30,958 nucleotides of DNA. Origin: Treponema sp. GTDB taxonomy: Bacteria; Spirochaetota; Spirochaetia; Treponematales; Breznakiellaceae. The DNA lies in assembly GCA_031284195.1 (NCBI GenBank), contig JAITAI010000211.1:1-30958 (forward strand). Direction: 5' to 3'. Under the pieces are notes generated by a model. The model saw nothing but the letters and a program-made list of their open reading frames with translations. It was not told where the DNA came from and ran no database searches. Shown in pieces: positions 1 through 7,160 of this stretch. A program made the translations under genes and the position numbers. Every line of letters starts with the position of its first letter. Positions within the stretch are counted from its first letter, which is position 1.

Positions 1-666
1 AGTCCACGAGTATGGCAAACCTTGCTTCAGGAGTTTCAGGTAAGGGTAAGCCGAAAACGGGTGGAACGGCTGATGAGGGAGCAGGGACTGAAGGCTCGAA
101 GGAAGAAGAGGGGGGTGAACACGACGGACTCAAGGCATTCACGGCCTGCGGCGGAGAACCTGTTGAACCGGGAGTTTAGGGCAGGCGGACCGGGGGAGCA
201 GTGGGTGTCCGACATAACGTATCTGAGGACAAGCAGCGGGCGGCTGTAGGTGACGGTGATACTAGAGTTATGGGATCGTACCGTGATAGGATGGGCGTTT
301 TCGGAGGACTTGGAAGCCGGTCATGTAGGCGATGCGCTTATGACGGCCTGCATGAACCGCAAGCCGGGGAGGGGCCTGCTCTTTCATTCAGACCGGGGAG
401 TACCGTATTGCAGTAAAGAATTTCGAGAGATGCTATCGGCGTGGTGTCCGCAGGTCAGACAGCGTATGAGCCGGAAAGGGAACTGTGCGGAGCGTTTTTT
501 TAAGACGTTAAAAGCGGAAGTAGATAAGGTGGAAGGGAGCCACACGAAAGAGGAGGTGAGGGTAGAGGTATGTGAGTATATGGAACTGTATTATAATAAG
601 CGCCGTAGAGATACGGCGATCGGCTATGCTCTACCGATAGCATTAACACATTACAACACTGCTTAA
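1..666 (+). pseudogene. IS3-family transposase (OrfB) remnant, 5' end outside window
   Basis: The frame is open from base 1 (SPRVWQTLLQEF...), so the gene begins left of the window. The N-terminal part is the HTH_21-like segment (VSRKRVERLMREQGLKARRKK), followed by the integrase core with the first Asp in VSDITYLRT, the second in FHSDRG and the Glu in AERFFKTLK, ending near YYNKRRRDTAIGY. Two lesions are visible. An in-frame TAG at 247-249 sits where the family usually has an aromatic residue after the RTSSGRL-like motif. The stretch after RKGNC goes straight to AERFF, lacking the usual WDNA(V)-type residues, so the DD-to-E spacing is about three residues short of the DDE(35) pattern. It is probably inactive. 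No right inverted repeat is recognisable after the stop. The family is sure; the exact IS subgroup is not. Confidence 0.88.
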
Positions 667-894
667 CTTACTATCCATCACATCGGGGGAATTCCAAGCC
701 TTTACGAATACCCAATAGCCTAATGTAGTCCAACCAAACCATAGGTCATAGTCTTTTTTGGAAATTGTATCGTACCCATAGGTATGTCCGGCATCATCCG
801 GCGTATCATAGGTAATAAGTACGCAATTTTCATAGTGAAACCAGTAGCCATCGGCAATCTCGGCATCCGTTACGATAGACATGGTAATTTTCAT
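643..894 (-). CDS. small hypothetical protein, 3' end probably altered by the IS remnant
   Basis: This 83-residue protein is acidic and rich in aromatic residues (Trp, Tyr, Phe). I recognise no family. The start is well supported: an AAGGAG ribosome binding site lies five bases before the ATG on the minus strand (about 899-905). There is no signal peptide or membrane segment. The last seven or eight codons lie inside the 3' end of the IS3 transposase remnant, read antisense. The natural C-terminus may therefore have been replaced when the IS inserted, making this a truncated gene with a read-through tail. It is divergent from the broken HTH gene at 1021 across an AT-rich gap, but I see no convincing promoter hexamers. 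Reality of the gene is likely; function is unknown. Confidence 0.6.
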   Translation of the reverse strand: MKITMSIVTDAEIADGYWFHYENCVLITYDTPDDAGHTYGYDTISKKDYDLWFGWTTLGYWVFVKAWNSPDVMDSKLSSVVMC

Positions 895-1020
895 TTTATC
901 TCCTTAAAAATTATTTCTTGTATTATTATTATCTTTTAAGAAAATAATAAATCTGAGGGTTTTTGGAGATTTTTTTTAATTTTTTTTCTAAGGCGATAAT
1001 ATATAATAGAAGGAAAAAAC
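895..1020. other. AT-rich divergent intergenic region
   Basis: This strongly AT-rich spacer lies between the minus-strand small gene and the plus-strand HTH pseudogene. It carries the AAGGAG site of the former and the AGAAGGA site (1008-1014) of the latter. A TATAAT at 1002-1007 is too close to the ribosome binding site to be a typical -10, and no matching -35 is seen. Confidence 0.4.
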
Positions 1021-1215
1021 ATGAAGAAATTTATTCCTGATATAGTCAAGTTGTTTAATTGCCATAAAAGTACTGCGGAAAAATAGGCATCAAAAAATCA
1101 GCTTGAGACCATCATCATAGGCAAAAAGCAATTTTACCTATGGAGAGAGGATGATATTGCCCGCTTTGCGGCCAGAGCCAAACTCGGTCGTAGATGGCCG
1201 GATTTGGAGGGTTAG
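1021..1215 (+). pseudogene. small MerR/excisionase-like HTH protein broken by an in-frame TAG
   Basis: AGAAGGA ends six bases before the ATG, giving a good start. The frame reads MKKFIPDIVKLFNCHKSTAEK, then TAG at 1084-1086, then continues in the same frame as ASKNQLETIIIGKKQFYLW and onward to a TAG at 1213-1215. The whole (about 64 codons) resembles a small DNA-binding domain of the MerR/excisionase HTH_17 type: a helix-turn-helix with 'STAEK-x-ASKNQ', then a wing 'TIIIGKKQFYLWREDDIARF'. In related domains the interrupted position is often Trp, so a TGG-to-TAG change is a reasonable guess. Intact flanking sequence in a single frame argues for one recent nonsense mutation. Homology is inferred from pattern only. 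Confidence 0.5.
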
Positions 1216-1253
1216 ATTGCTAGCCGGTATCTCCGGCCGGCCACCCGATTACT

Positions 1254-1444
1254 TTACGCTTGCCCCTTGGTCGCCCTCTCAATACCCAGCCGGGTTGCCG
1301 TATATGCAAGGCTTTTAGCTTCATCCTCGGTTAGGCCAAGGGCCTTTAATTTCATGATTCCCCGCAAAATGGAAATAGTACCCCTAAAAATTTGGTCAAG
1401 GTACTCACAAGATTAAGCGCAAGCCACTCTTGTTCTTCTATCAT
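1254..1444 (-). pseudogene. small hypothetical protein with one frameshift
   Basis: On the minus strand an ATG at 1444-1442 opens MIEEQEWLALNLVSTLTK. The frame is then lost at an AAATTTTT tract. One base later in register the sequence continues as IFRGTISILRGIMKLKALGL and then TEDEAKSLAYTATRLGIERA, ending at TAA (1256-1254). One missing A in that tract would explain the break. The restored product would be about 63 residues, largely helical, with no family I can name. The ribosome binding site before the ATG is weak. It sits beside another broken small gene on the opposite strand, consistent with a decaying mobile or phage-like segment. Confidence 0.42.
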
Positions 1445-1934
1445 TTTTTATAGGTCTATCGACCGGCCTACGAGGTCGTTAATTTGTTGGGGTACACCAT
1501 GCCGTTAAGAGATCGAAAAGGCAAACGAAAAACGAAAAATTTTTCTAAGTACAAAAGGGTCAAAATAACGTAGGCTTATAGGTCAAGATGGCATGAAGGC
1601 AAAAAAAATCCGGTTTTGTAGGTTTTCATTCCTTCTCATAGTGGGGATTTTTTTATTATTTAGCAATAAAGAATCCCCGGAGCAAGCTCCGGGGTATTGA
1701 AGATTTCTTCTTGAAATCTTTGCGCCTGTGGGGGAACAAATCCCCCACACCCCCAGTTTTCCGCCCCAAGGGGCGGGGTATTAAACCAGACTTTCGAATA
1801 AAATTCTTACTTTTCGTACAAATTTTAATTCATGAATTCTCATTTTTCGTGACACGTTACAAGAGAACTGGCGGTTGGCTGTTCGGTATGAGAAATCGGA
1901 CATAAACTTTTCGGCTTTATCTTTATCGCCTTTC
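1445..1934. other. gene-poor accessory spacer with hairpin cluster
   Basis: There is no convincing gene here. The left part (1445-1670) is AT-rich and shows only a 24-codon, very basic ORF at 1499, which I do not call. The middle carries the hairpin cluster described separately (1675-1776). On the minus strand, immediately downstream of the hypothetical gene ending at 1935, a coding-like stretch (ENFEKGDKDKAEKFMSDF...) runs for about 35 codons before losing sense near the hairpins. This may be the start of a lost partner gene. Confidence 0.4.
1675..1776. repeat. cluster of four consecutive hairpins, probable dispersed repeat
   Basis: Four perfect inverted repeats follow one another. CCCCGGAGC pairs with GCTCCGGGG (1675-1683 and 1686-1694). 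AAGATTTC pairs with GAAATCTT (1700-1707 and 1713-1720). TGTGGGGGA pairs with TCCCCCACA (1727-1735 and 1741-1749). CCGCCCC pairs with GGGGCGG (1761-1767 and 1770-1776). The first and last are both followed by GGGGTATT or GGGTATT, suggesting related units. None has a following T-run on either strand that would make it a plain terminator. The GC-rich block in AT-rich surroundings looks like a REP- or MITE-like dispersed repeat. Confidence 0.55.
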
Positions 1935-2726
1935 TCAAAATTCTCCTTTGCTAACAGTGTCTAATATACGGGTATAAAGCATGGCATTGCCTTTTTTCGC
2001 CGATCTTTTCACTATTCCTAGCCTGGTGAGTACATAGAGGGTTTTGCGAGCCAAGGAAGGGGTGATTCTGGCGATGTTCCCTAAATCCCGGGAGGTGAAG
2101 GGTTCGACTTCCAGGGAGGAGAGAAAAACATTATAATCGTCCCTCCCTGAAAGAATAAGTGAATCCTGAACTGCGGTGAGTTCGGTATCCATGATGCTGA
2201 TCCCTTTACGGCGCCAAGAGCCCTGCCTGTCTTGTCGCCGTTGTTGTTTTACCGCTACCATGGCAAGTTCTATGGTTAATCTAGGCATGAGGGGTATTTC
2301 CGGAGCGTAAACCAGGGCCTTGAAGAGGTCCCAGATAGTACCTTTCCGTGGGCTTTTCCGGCAATAGCACCGCGTATTTTCTGCATCATAGACTTCGATG
2401 TATTTTTGTGTGATAATGGGGTGAATGATCCGGATCGAGCTCAGGGGTGCGATATGCTTAATCTTATCTTTGAGGGGCCCGAAGCTGCCGATTTGTACCT
2501 CGATGATTTCCCCGGTTTTGGTTATCCCATCAGAAACGTACTTTCCCTTATACCCGGTGCTAACCTCGATTATACCTCCTTTCCCGGTGTAGTGGATTTT
2601 GAGATCCCGGTGGAGGCTGCTTTCTCGTACTATCCCGATACGATTATCGTATCCCGTAGGGGGTATCCACTCATTTTCATAGGGAAGCATAGGAAAAAGC
2701 ATACCCAAGTCCACATAGGAATGCAA
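1935..2726 (-). CDS. hypothetical protein: nuclease-like N-terminal domain plus C-terminal winged helix
   Basis: This 263-residue soluble protein starts at TTG (2726), with AAAGGG about five bases upstream. An internal ATG eight codons later is an alternative. The N-terminal half alternates beta strands and includes a conserved-looking motif GEIIEVQIGSFGPLKDKI (about residues 71-88), with Glu-Val-Gln as in some PD-(D/E)xK nuclease-like folds. A basic segment (CRKSPRKGTIWDLFKAL, about 120-136) and a KQQRRQDRQGSWRRKGIS segment follow. The C-terminal ~70 residues resemble a winged helix (FTSRDLGNIARITPSLARKTLYVLTRLGIVKRS). This arrangement matches a widespread uncharacterised bacterial family, perhaps the one catalogued as DUF8091; I am unsure of that label. 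Catalysis is not established. The gene stands alone here, with a possible lost downstream partner. Confidence 0.68.
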   Translation of the reverse strand: MHSYVDLGMLFPMLPYENEWIPPTGYDNRIGIVRESSLHRDLKIHYTGKGGIIEVSTGYKGKYVSDGITKTGEIIEVQIGSFGPLKDKIKHIAPLSSIRIIHPIITQKYIEVYDAENTRCYCRKSPRKGTIWDLFKALVYAPEIPLMPRLTIELAMVAVKQQRRQDRQGSWRRKGISIMDTELTAVQDSLILSGRDDYNVFLSSLEVEPFTSRDLGNIARITPSLARKTLYVLTRLGIVKRSAKKGNAMLYTRILDTVSKGEF

Positions 2727-2833
2727 GAAAACCCTTTTGGAATGCCGATAAAATCCATTTTTTTAATGAAGGCCTTGACGGGGTCCTTGGGCTGAATGAA
2801 TATATAGATTGAGAATAATAATACGTAGGTAAT

Positions 2834-2922
2834 AATTGAGGCTTTTTCAAAAAGCCGCATTTTGAAAGCCCAACCTGAGTTGTACCGGAAAAGCTAGTCT
2901 GGGTTTTGAAAAAGCTTCAATT
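2834..2922. repeat. 89-bp MITE-like inverted-repeat element
   Basis: The left arm AATTGAGGCTTTTTCAAAA (2834-2852) and the reverse complement of the right arm (2904-2922) match at 18 of 19 positions. The left arm also forms a compact palindrome with the next bases (GGCTTTTT/AAAAAGCC). Internally, AAAGCCCA and TGGGTTTT are roughly complementary, so the element could fold end to end. It has no coding capacity. It resembles a miniature inverted-repeat element or a bidirectional hairpin repeat between the accessory region and the core operon. Confidence 0.6.
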
Positions 2923-2937
2923 ATTTGAGTTCGATAG

Positions 2938-3015
2938 TCATGACGCATGAAACATGTGGGTAGTGTGGAAGGGCGAGCCACTATAAACCTAAAAGTGCTT
3001 CATGCGTTACCATGA
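2938..3015. other. foldable segment, possible structured RNA or element end
   Basis: TCATG + ACGCATGAA (2938-2951) pairs with TTCATGCGT + tac bulge + CATGA (2999-3015), giving a 14-bp helix with one 3-base bulge. Inside it GTGG (2965-2968) can pair with CCAC (2978-2981). Strand cannot be decided. It could be a small RNA, a leader structure or the end of a mobile element. I recognise no known RNA family. Confidence 0.35.
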
Positions 3016-3226
3016 AACCTCACGTAATACATAGAAAAATAGGTAAAAATACTGTAGGTGTAAAAAACGGTAAGCCTACCAGTCCGTCTGCAAGGAGGAC
3101 CTATAGAAAACATACGGATGCCGGTCAAAGGAATTGAAACTATCCATCGAGCATGCTATTTTATAGATATGTATCTATACTCCATTACTTGTACTATTGA
3201 TTTTCTGGGGTGTTCAAGGGTTTACC

Positions 3227-3235
3227 TGGTATAAT
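3227..3235 (+). promoter_or_regulatory. probable extended -10 promoter for the rsmH operon
   Basis: TGGTATAAT contains a perfect TATAAT at 3230-3235 preceded by the TG of an extended -10 element. No good -35 lies 16-18 bases upstream, which extended -10 promoters tolerate. Transcription would start near 3242, leaving a leader of about 34 bases before the likely rsmH start. Confidence 0.5.
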
Positions 3236-3275
3236 GTCATACATAAATGACCGAGTTTAAACAGGAATGGAGTAT

Positions 3276-4241
3276 ATGGAGATCGTTCATACTCCGGTTT
3301 TGCTGGAAGAGACCTTGCAATTGCTTGCTCCCCGGCAGCCAGGGGAGCTGATGATTGATGCGACCGTGGGGGAGGGAGGGCATAGTTATGCGTTTTTATC
3401 CCGGTTTCCAGATTTACGGCTTATTGGTATTGATGCAGATCGGGAAATTCAGGAGATAGCCAAGAAACGGCTTAGGGTATTTGGAGAGCGGGTCCATTGG
3501 TATACCGGATGGTCTCATGATTTCTTTGCCGATTCCTTCTGTGAAAAGCCGGATACCATACTCATTGATTTAGGGGTAAGCCGGTATCATTACGAAAAAG
3601 GAGAGCGGGGGTTTAGCTTCCTGCGGGACGAGGTCCTGGATATGCGAATCGATAGGACCAAGGGCCTGGCTGCAGCAGAACTCATAGCCGGTCTCTCCGA
3701 AAAAGAATTAGCGGATTTGCTGTATACCTATGGAGAAGAACGGTATGCAAGGCGGATCGCCCGCAGTATTACGGAGGCTAAGTCCAGGGGAAGGATAAGC
3801 CGGTCTGGGACTCTGGCGGATATTGTAGCTCGGGCACTGCCGTTGCGGTACCGGGGAAGTATCCATCCTGCCACCAGGACCTTTCAGGCTTTGCGCATCG
3901 CGGTCAATGGAGAGCTTACCCATCTGCCGGAGCTCCTTGAAAGGGCTTTAGAGGTACTTAAACCTGGAGGACGGGTGGGGGTCATCACCTTTCACTCCTT
4001 GGAAGATCGGATCGTGAAGCATTTCTTTCGGGAGAAGGGCAAGGATTATACTAGTCCTCAAGAACAACCGATATATGAATATAAAAGGAGGGGTAAGAGT
4101 GTTAATGTGCTGTATCGAAAGGGTATTACCCCTGGAGCGCTTGAAATACGCAATAATCCGTCTTCTCGAAGCGCCAGGCTTCGGATAGCGGAAAAAGTAG
4201 TAGGTGAAGATGGATGCCTTCATGGTGAGGAGATGCGGTGA
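3276..4241 (+). CDS. rsmH: 16S rRNA m4C1402 methyltransferase RsmH (MraW)
   Basis: RsmH uses S-adenosylmethionine to methylate N4 of C1402 of 16S rRNA and is usually the first gene of the division/cell-wall cluster, as here. Visible marks are the HTPVLLEE opening, the SAM-binding DATVGEGGHS motif, LIDLGVSRYHYEKGERGFSF, TFQALRIAVNGEL and VITFHSLEDRIVKHFF, all typical of the family. Length (about 321 residues) is normal. An upstream ATG at 3267 is possible, but AGGA (3263-3266) touches it. The ATG at 3276 lies nine bases after AGGA and gives the usual short N-terminus (MEIVHTPVLL), so I prefer it. The 3' end overlaps ftsL in GTGA. The promoter at 3227-3235 probably drives it. Confidence 0.95.
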   Translation: MEIVHTPVLLEETLQLLAPRQPGELMIDATVGEGGHSYAFLSRFPDLRLIGIDADREIQEIAKKRLRVFGERVHWYTGWSHDFFADSFCEKPDTILIDLGVSRYHYEKGERGFSFLRDEVLDMRIDRTKGLAAAELIAGLSEKELADLLYTYGEERYARRIARSITEAKSRGRISRSGTLADIVARALPLRYRGSIHPATRTFQALRIAVNGELTHLPELLERALEVLKPGGRVGVITFHSLEDRIVKHFFREKGKDYTSPQEQPIYEYKRRGKSVNVLYRKGITPGALEIRNNPSSRSARLRIAEKVVGEDGCLHGEEMR

Positions 4242-4531
4242 AAGGGCAGCTTGTACTTTTATATTTTATTGCTCTTACCATCCCGCTCCTGTTAGGTATT
4301 ACTGCATGGCAATCTTCCCGATATGCTGCCTTAGAACGGCAAGTAGGACAACTGGAAGTGGATCAAGTAGAATGGATAGAAAACAATAAGAGTCTCATTG
4401 CAGGAATTGCCGTACTTTCATCGCCAGGGAGAATAGAAAGAATTGCTAAAAATGAATTAGGTTTATCAAAAATACATCCTGAAAATGTATTGCAGATTCG
4501 GATTGAAGGGAGTAAAAGTCTTGATGGATAA
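4238..4531 (+). CDS. ftsL: FtsL-like division protein
   Basis: This 97-residue protein has one N-terminal membrane segment (about residues 5-22, LVLLYFIALTIPLLLGITAW). A heptad-like coiled coil follows (SSRYAALERQVGQLEVDQVE). The end matches the usual FtsL/DivIC finish (SSPGRIERIAKNELGLSKIHPENVLQI). FtsL bridges FtsQ and the FtsW/FtsI synthase at the septum; here the topology would be cytoplasm to periplasm. The GTG start overlaps the rsmH stop (GTGA) and is preceded by GGTGAGGAG at about five bases. The name rests on position, size and topology, since sequence conservation in the family is low. No ftsI follows, unlike the common cluster order. Confidence 0.75.
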   Translation: MKGQLVLLYFIALTIPLLLGITAWQSSRYAALERQVGQLEVDQVEWIENNKSLIAGIAVLSSPGRIERIAKNELGLSKIHPENVLQIRIEGSKSLDG

Positions 4532-6032
4532 CCCTCAAAAGGAAACAGGAACCTCAAAAGACCCGGGGATAGTGATGTATTGGGCTGATTTATCCAAAGC
4601 CCTAGGGGCACAACGCATCTCTTTTCAAGAAACCTCAGATCCGATCCATGCAGTTTGTTCATCGGTATGTATTGATTCTCGGCAGGTGGTACCAGGGGCC
4701 CTTTTTGTAGCTCTGATAGGTACGGTCCAGGACGGGCACCGGTATGTAGGGGCTGCGTTTGCAGCAGGGGCAATGGCAGCTATGGTGGCCCGATCGCGCT
4801 TTGAAGATCCTGCCTTAGATCTGGTGCATCAAACCCAGAAAGCCCAGGGCTTGCTCTTGGTGGTAGAAGATACCCTGCGAGGCCTCCAGCAAGCCGCGGC
4901 TTGCTACCTGGCCCAGTTCCCGAACTTGCTCAGAATTGGCATTACTGGTTCCTCGGGAAAGACCACCACCAAAGAGATTGCCGGGGCAATAATAGGCCGG
5001 GAACAATCGGTGGTGATGAACCAAGGCAACTTGAATTCAGAGACCGGGCTTCCCCTGTCGGTTTTTAAGGTTCGTTCCCATCATCAGGTGGGGATATTTG
5101 AAATGGGTATGAACCGGGCAGGGGAGATCGGGGAATTGGCTCAGGTACTTAAACCCCATATCGCCCTCATTACCAATATTGGATCCGCTCATATCGGCTT
5201 ACTCGGTAGTAAGCAGGCTATTGCTCAAGAAAAAAAGGGGATCTTTTCCGCGTTTTCTGGCAATGAAAGGGCTTTAATCCCGGAGGATGATCCCTATAGG
5301 GATTTTCTTGCAGAAGGTATCAAGGGAACGGTTTGTTTCTATGGCCCTCAGTTATTCAGCGAATTAACGGATCTCCATGATCGAGGTCTTGAGGGGATTG
5401 ACCTCAGGTGGGAAGATATGCCGGTTCACTGCCACCTTTCAGGAAAACATAATATACGGAACCTCTTAGCAGCCCTTACCATAGCCCGGGAAGCCAAGGT
5501 CAGTTCCAAGGCAATACAGAGAGGACTAGAATCGGTACAGCCTCTCTTTGGCCGGAGCGAGATTCTCCGGGGCCCTGTTACCGTGATTCGGGATTGTTAT
5601 AATGCCAACCCTGAATCCATGCAGGAAGCCATTGGGTTCTGTGATAGTCTTGACTGGCAAGGACGGCGGATTTATGTAATTGGTTCTATGCTGGAACTGG
5701 GAAGCGCTTCCCTGGAGGCTCATGCTACAATTGGCCGGGTCTTAGCAGCCTCCAAGGCGGATTGGATCTGTTTTTTGGGTTCCGAGACTCGAGGGGCAGT
5801 AGCGGCCTTGGAACAGGCCCTTAGGGGGGCTGGTCAAGGAGAAGCGAACAAGGTGGGTTTCTATTATACCGATAGTCTATCCGCCTTATCCCAAATGTTG
5901 GCGGATCAGATCCAGCCTGGCGATCTGGTCCTGTTAAAAGGTTCCCGGGCCTGTGGATTGGAAGGGCTCACCGAGGTGGTGATGGGCGCTCAGGCGGTAA
6001 AAGCCGATGAAAGGGTAGCGGGAGGAGTTTAG
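4524..6032 (+). CDS. murF: UDP-MurNAc-tripeptide:D-Ala-D-Ala ligase MurF
   Basis: MurF adds D-Ala-D-Ala to the UDP-MurNAc-tripeptide in the cytoplasm, using ATP. The three Mur-ligase domains are visible: an N-terminal substrate domain with CIDSRQVVPGALFVAL, the ATP domain with GITGSSGKTTT (about residues 139-149), NQGNLNSETGLPLSVF, EMGMNRAGEIG and ITNIGSAHIG, and a C-terminal domain with RDCYNANPESMQEA and VIGSMLELG. I choose ATG 4524, overlapping ftsL by 8 bases with GAAGGGAG upstream. An earlier ATG (4485) lies deep in ftsL, and a later GTG/ATG pair (4572/4575) is possible. Length, about 502 residues, is slightly above the usual 450-470 because of the N-terminus. It ends directly against mraY. 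Confidence 0.95.
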   Translation: MDNPQKETGTSKDPGIVMYWADLSKALGAQRISFQETSDPIHAVCSSVCIDSRQVVPGALFVALIGTVQDGHRYVGAAFAAGAMAAMVARSRFEDPALDLVHQTQKAQGLLLVVEDTLRGLQQAAACYLAQFPNLLRIGITGSSGKTTTKEIAGAIIGREQSVVMNQGNLNSETGLPLSVFKVRSHHQVGIFEMGMNRAGEIGELAQVLKPHIALITNIGSAHIGLLGSKQAIAQEKKGIFSAFSGNERALIPEDDPYRDFLAEGIKGTVCFYGPQLFSELTDLHDRGLEGIDLRWEDMPVHCHLSGKHNIRNLLAALTIAREAKVSSKAIQRGLESVQPLFGRSEILRGPVTVIRDCYNANPESMQEAIGFCDSLDWQGRRIYVIGSMLELGSASLEAHATIGRVLAASKADWICFLGSETRGAVAALEQALRGAGQGEANKVGFYYTDSLSALSQMLADQIQPGDLVLLKGSRACGLEGLTEVVMGAQAVKADERVAGGV

Positions 6033-7112
6033 GTGTTTCTGGAATTCATGTATCCCCTAGTTAAATATTTCACCCCCTTTAATGTGTTCCAGTACCTCTC
6101 ATTCCGAGGCGCCTATGCGGCCTTAACTACCCTGCTCATCTGTTTTATCTTGGGTCCCCGGATAATCGAAGCCCTCCGAAAACTCAAGATAGGCCAAGCA
6201 GTTCGGGAAGATGGTCCTGAGAGTCATTTGAAAAAAAACGGTACTCCCACCATGGGAGGGATCCTGATTATTTTTTCCATAATTTGTTCTATGCTCTTGT
6301 GGCAGGATTTTAAAAATGTTAAGGTGTGGCTTACCGGCGGAGCATTGGTGGCATTAGGATTCATCGGTTTCATGGATGATTTTCTCAAGGTCCGGCGGCA
6401 TAATTCCGCAGGCTTACCGGCCTGGGCAAAACTGGTAGGTCAGTTTGCGGTGGCCATTGGGGTGGTACTTTTCCTGTATTTTTCAGGGGAAGAAGGGATC
6501 ACCGTCCTGTATATTCCGTTTTTCAAGAATCCTGTAGTGGATATGGGGGTCTTGTGGATACCTTTTGGGATCCTCCTTATCGTAGGGGAATCCAATGCGG
6601 TGAATTTTTCCGATGGTCTTGATGGGCTTGCAGCGGGACTCCTTATTCTGGTATTTATTACCTTAGGAATCCTTACCTATCTTTCAGGGCGGGCGGATTA
6701 TTCCTCCTACCTGGGGATCCCCTATATTACCGGGGGCGGGGAATTGACGGTTTTTTGTCTTGCTGCAGTGGGGGCCTGTATCGGGTTTCTCTGGTTCAAT
6801 GCCCATCCCGCGGAAGTATTCATGGGAGATGTGGGGAGCCTCCCCTTGGGAGGGGTGACGGCGATAGTCTCCTTGATTATTAAAAAGGAAATCCTCATTC
6901 TTATTATTGGCGGGGTCTTTGTTTTGGAAATTGCCTCGGTAATCATCCAGGTAATTTCTTATAAAGTGCGGAAGAAGCGGGTCTTTAAGATGGCTCCGCT
7001 GCACCATCATTTTGAATTATCCGGGTGGGCGGAAACCAAGGTGGTTATCCGTTTTTGGATCTTGGGAGGGTTGTTTGCCATCATTGCGGTATCAACGTTG
7101 AAGATTCAATGA
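6033..7112 (+). CDS. mraY: phospho-MurNAc-pentapeptide translocase MraY
   Basis: MraY transfers phospho-MurNAc-pentapeptide from UDP to undecaprenyl phosphate, making lipid I at the inner membrane. The 359-residue sequence has about ten hydrophobic segments. Family motifs are NGTPTMGGILI, FMDDFLKVRRHNSAGL with the paired Asp residues, NFSDGLDGLAAG, EVFMGDVGSLPLGG and the C-terminal MAPLHHHFELSGWAETKVVIRFW with its triple His. The start is GTG, directly after the murF TAG, with GGGAGGAG five bases upstream, so translation is probably coupled. All expected catalytic residues appear present. Confidence 0.97.
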   Translation: MFLEFMYPLVKYFTPFNVFQYLSFRGAYAALTTLLICFILGPRIIEALRKLKIGQAVREDGPESHLKKNGTPTMGGILIIFSIICSMLLWQDFKNVKVWLTGGALVALGFIGFMDDFLKVRRHNSAGLPAWAKLVGQFAVAIGVVLFLYFSGEEGITVLYIPFFKNPVVDMGVLWIPFGILLIVGESNAVNFSDGLDGLAAGLLILVFITLGILTYLSGRADYSSYLGIPYITGGGELTVFCLAAVGACIGFLWFNAHPAEVFMGDVGSLPLGGVTAIVSLIIKKEILILIIGGVFVLEIASVIIQVISYKVRKKRVFKMAPLHHHFELSGWAETKVVIRFWILGGLFAIIAVSTLKIQ

Positions 7113-7160
7113 AGAAAAAGCAAGTTCCGTGGCATCACCAGGGAATAATGAAGGGAACGT

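Larger units (their letters stand above)
2727..3275. other. intergenic region with inverted-repeat element, foldable segment and operon promoter
   Basis: No protein gene is supported across these 549 bases. From left to right it holds the upstream region of the minus-strand hypothetical gene, an 89-bp element with long terminal inverted repeats (2834-2922), a foldable segment (2938-3015), further short complementary arms (3054-3117), and the extended -10 promoter before rsmH (3227-3235). Confidence 0.5.

Noticed and set aside
1499..1573. 24-codon very basic ORF (MPLRDRKGKRKTK...)
   Set aside because: Too short, with no clear Shine-Dalgarno and no neighbour that would make sense of it.
1711..1905. 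64-codon plus-strand ORF (MKSLRLWGNKSPTPP...)
   Set aside because: It is made from the hairpin cluster and the sequence after it, and has no ribosome binding site; similar translations are expected from any copy of such a repeat.
2406..2795. 129-codon plus-strand ORF
   Set aside because: Antisense to the better supported 1935-2726 gene, with no domain and a biased composition typical of a shadow frame.
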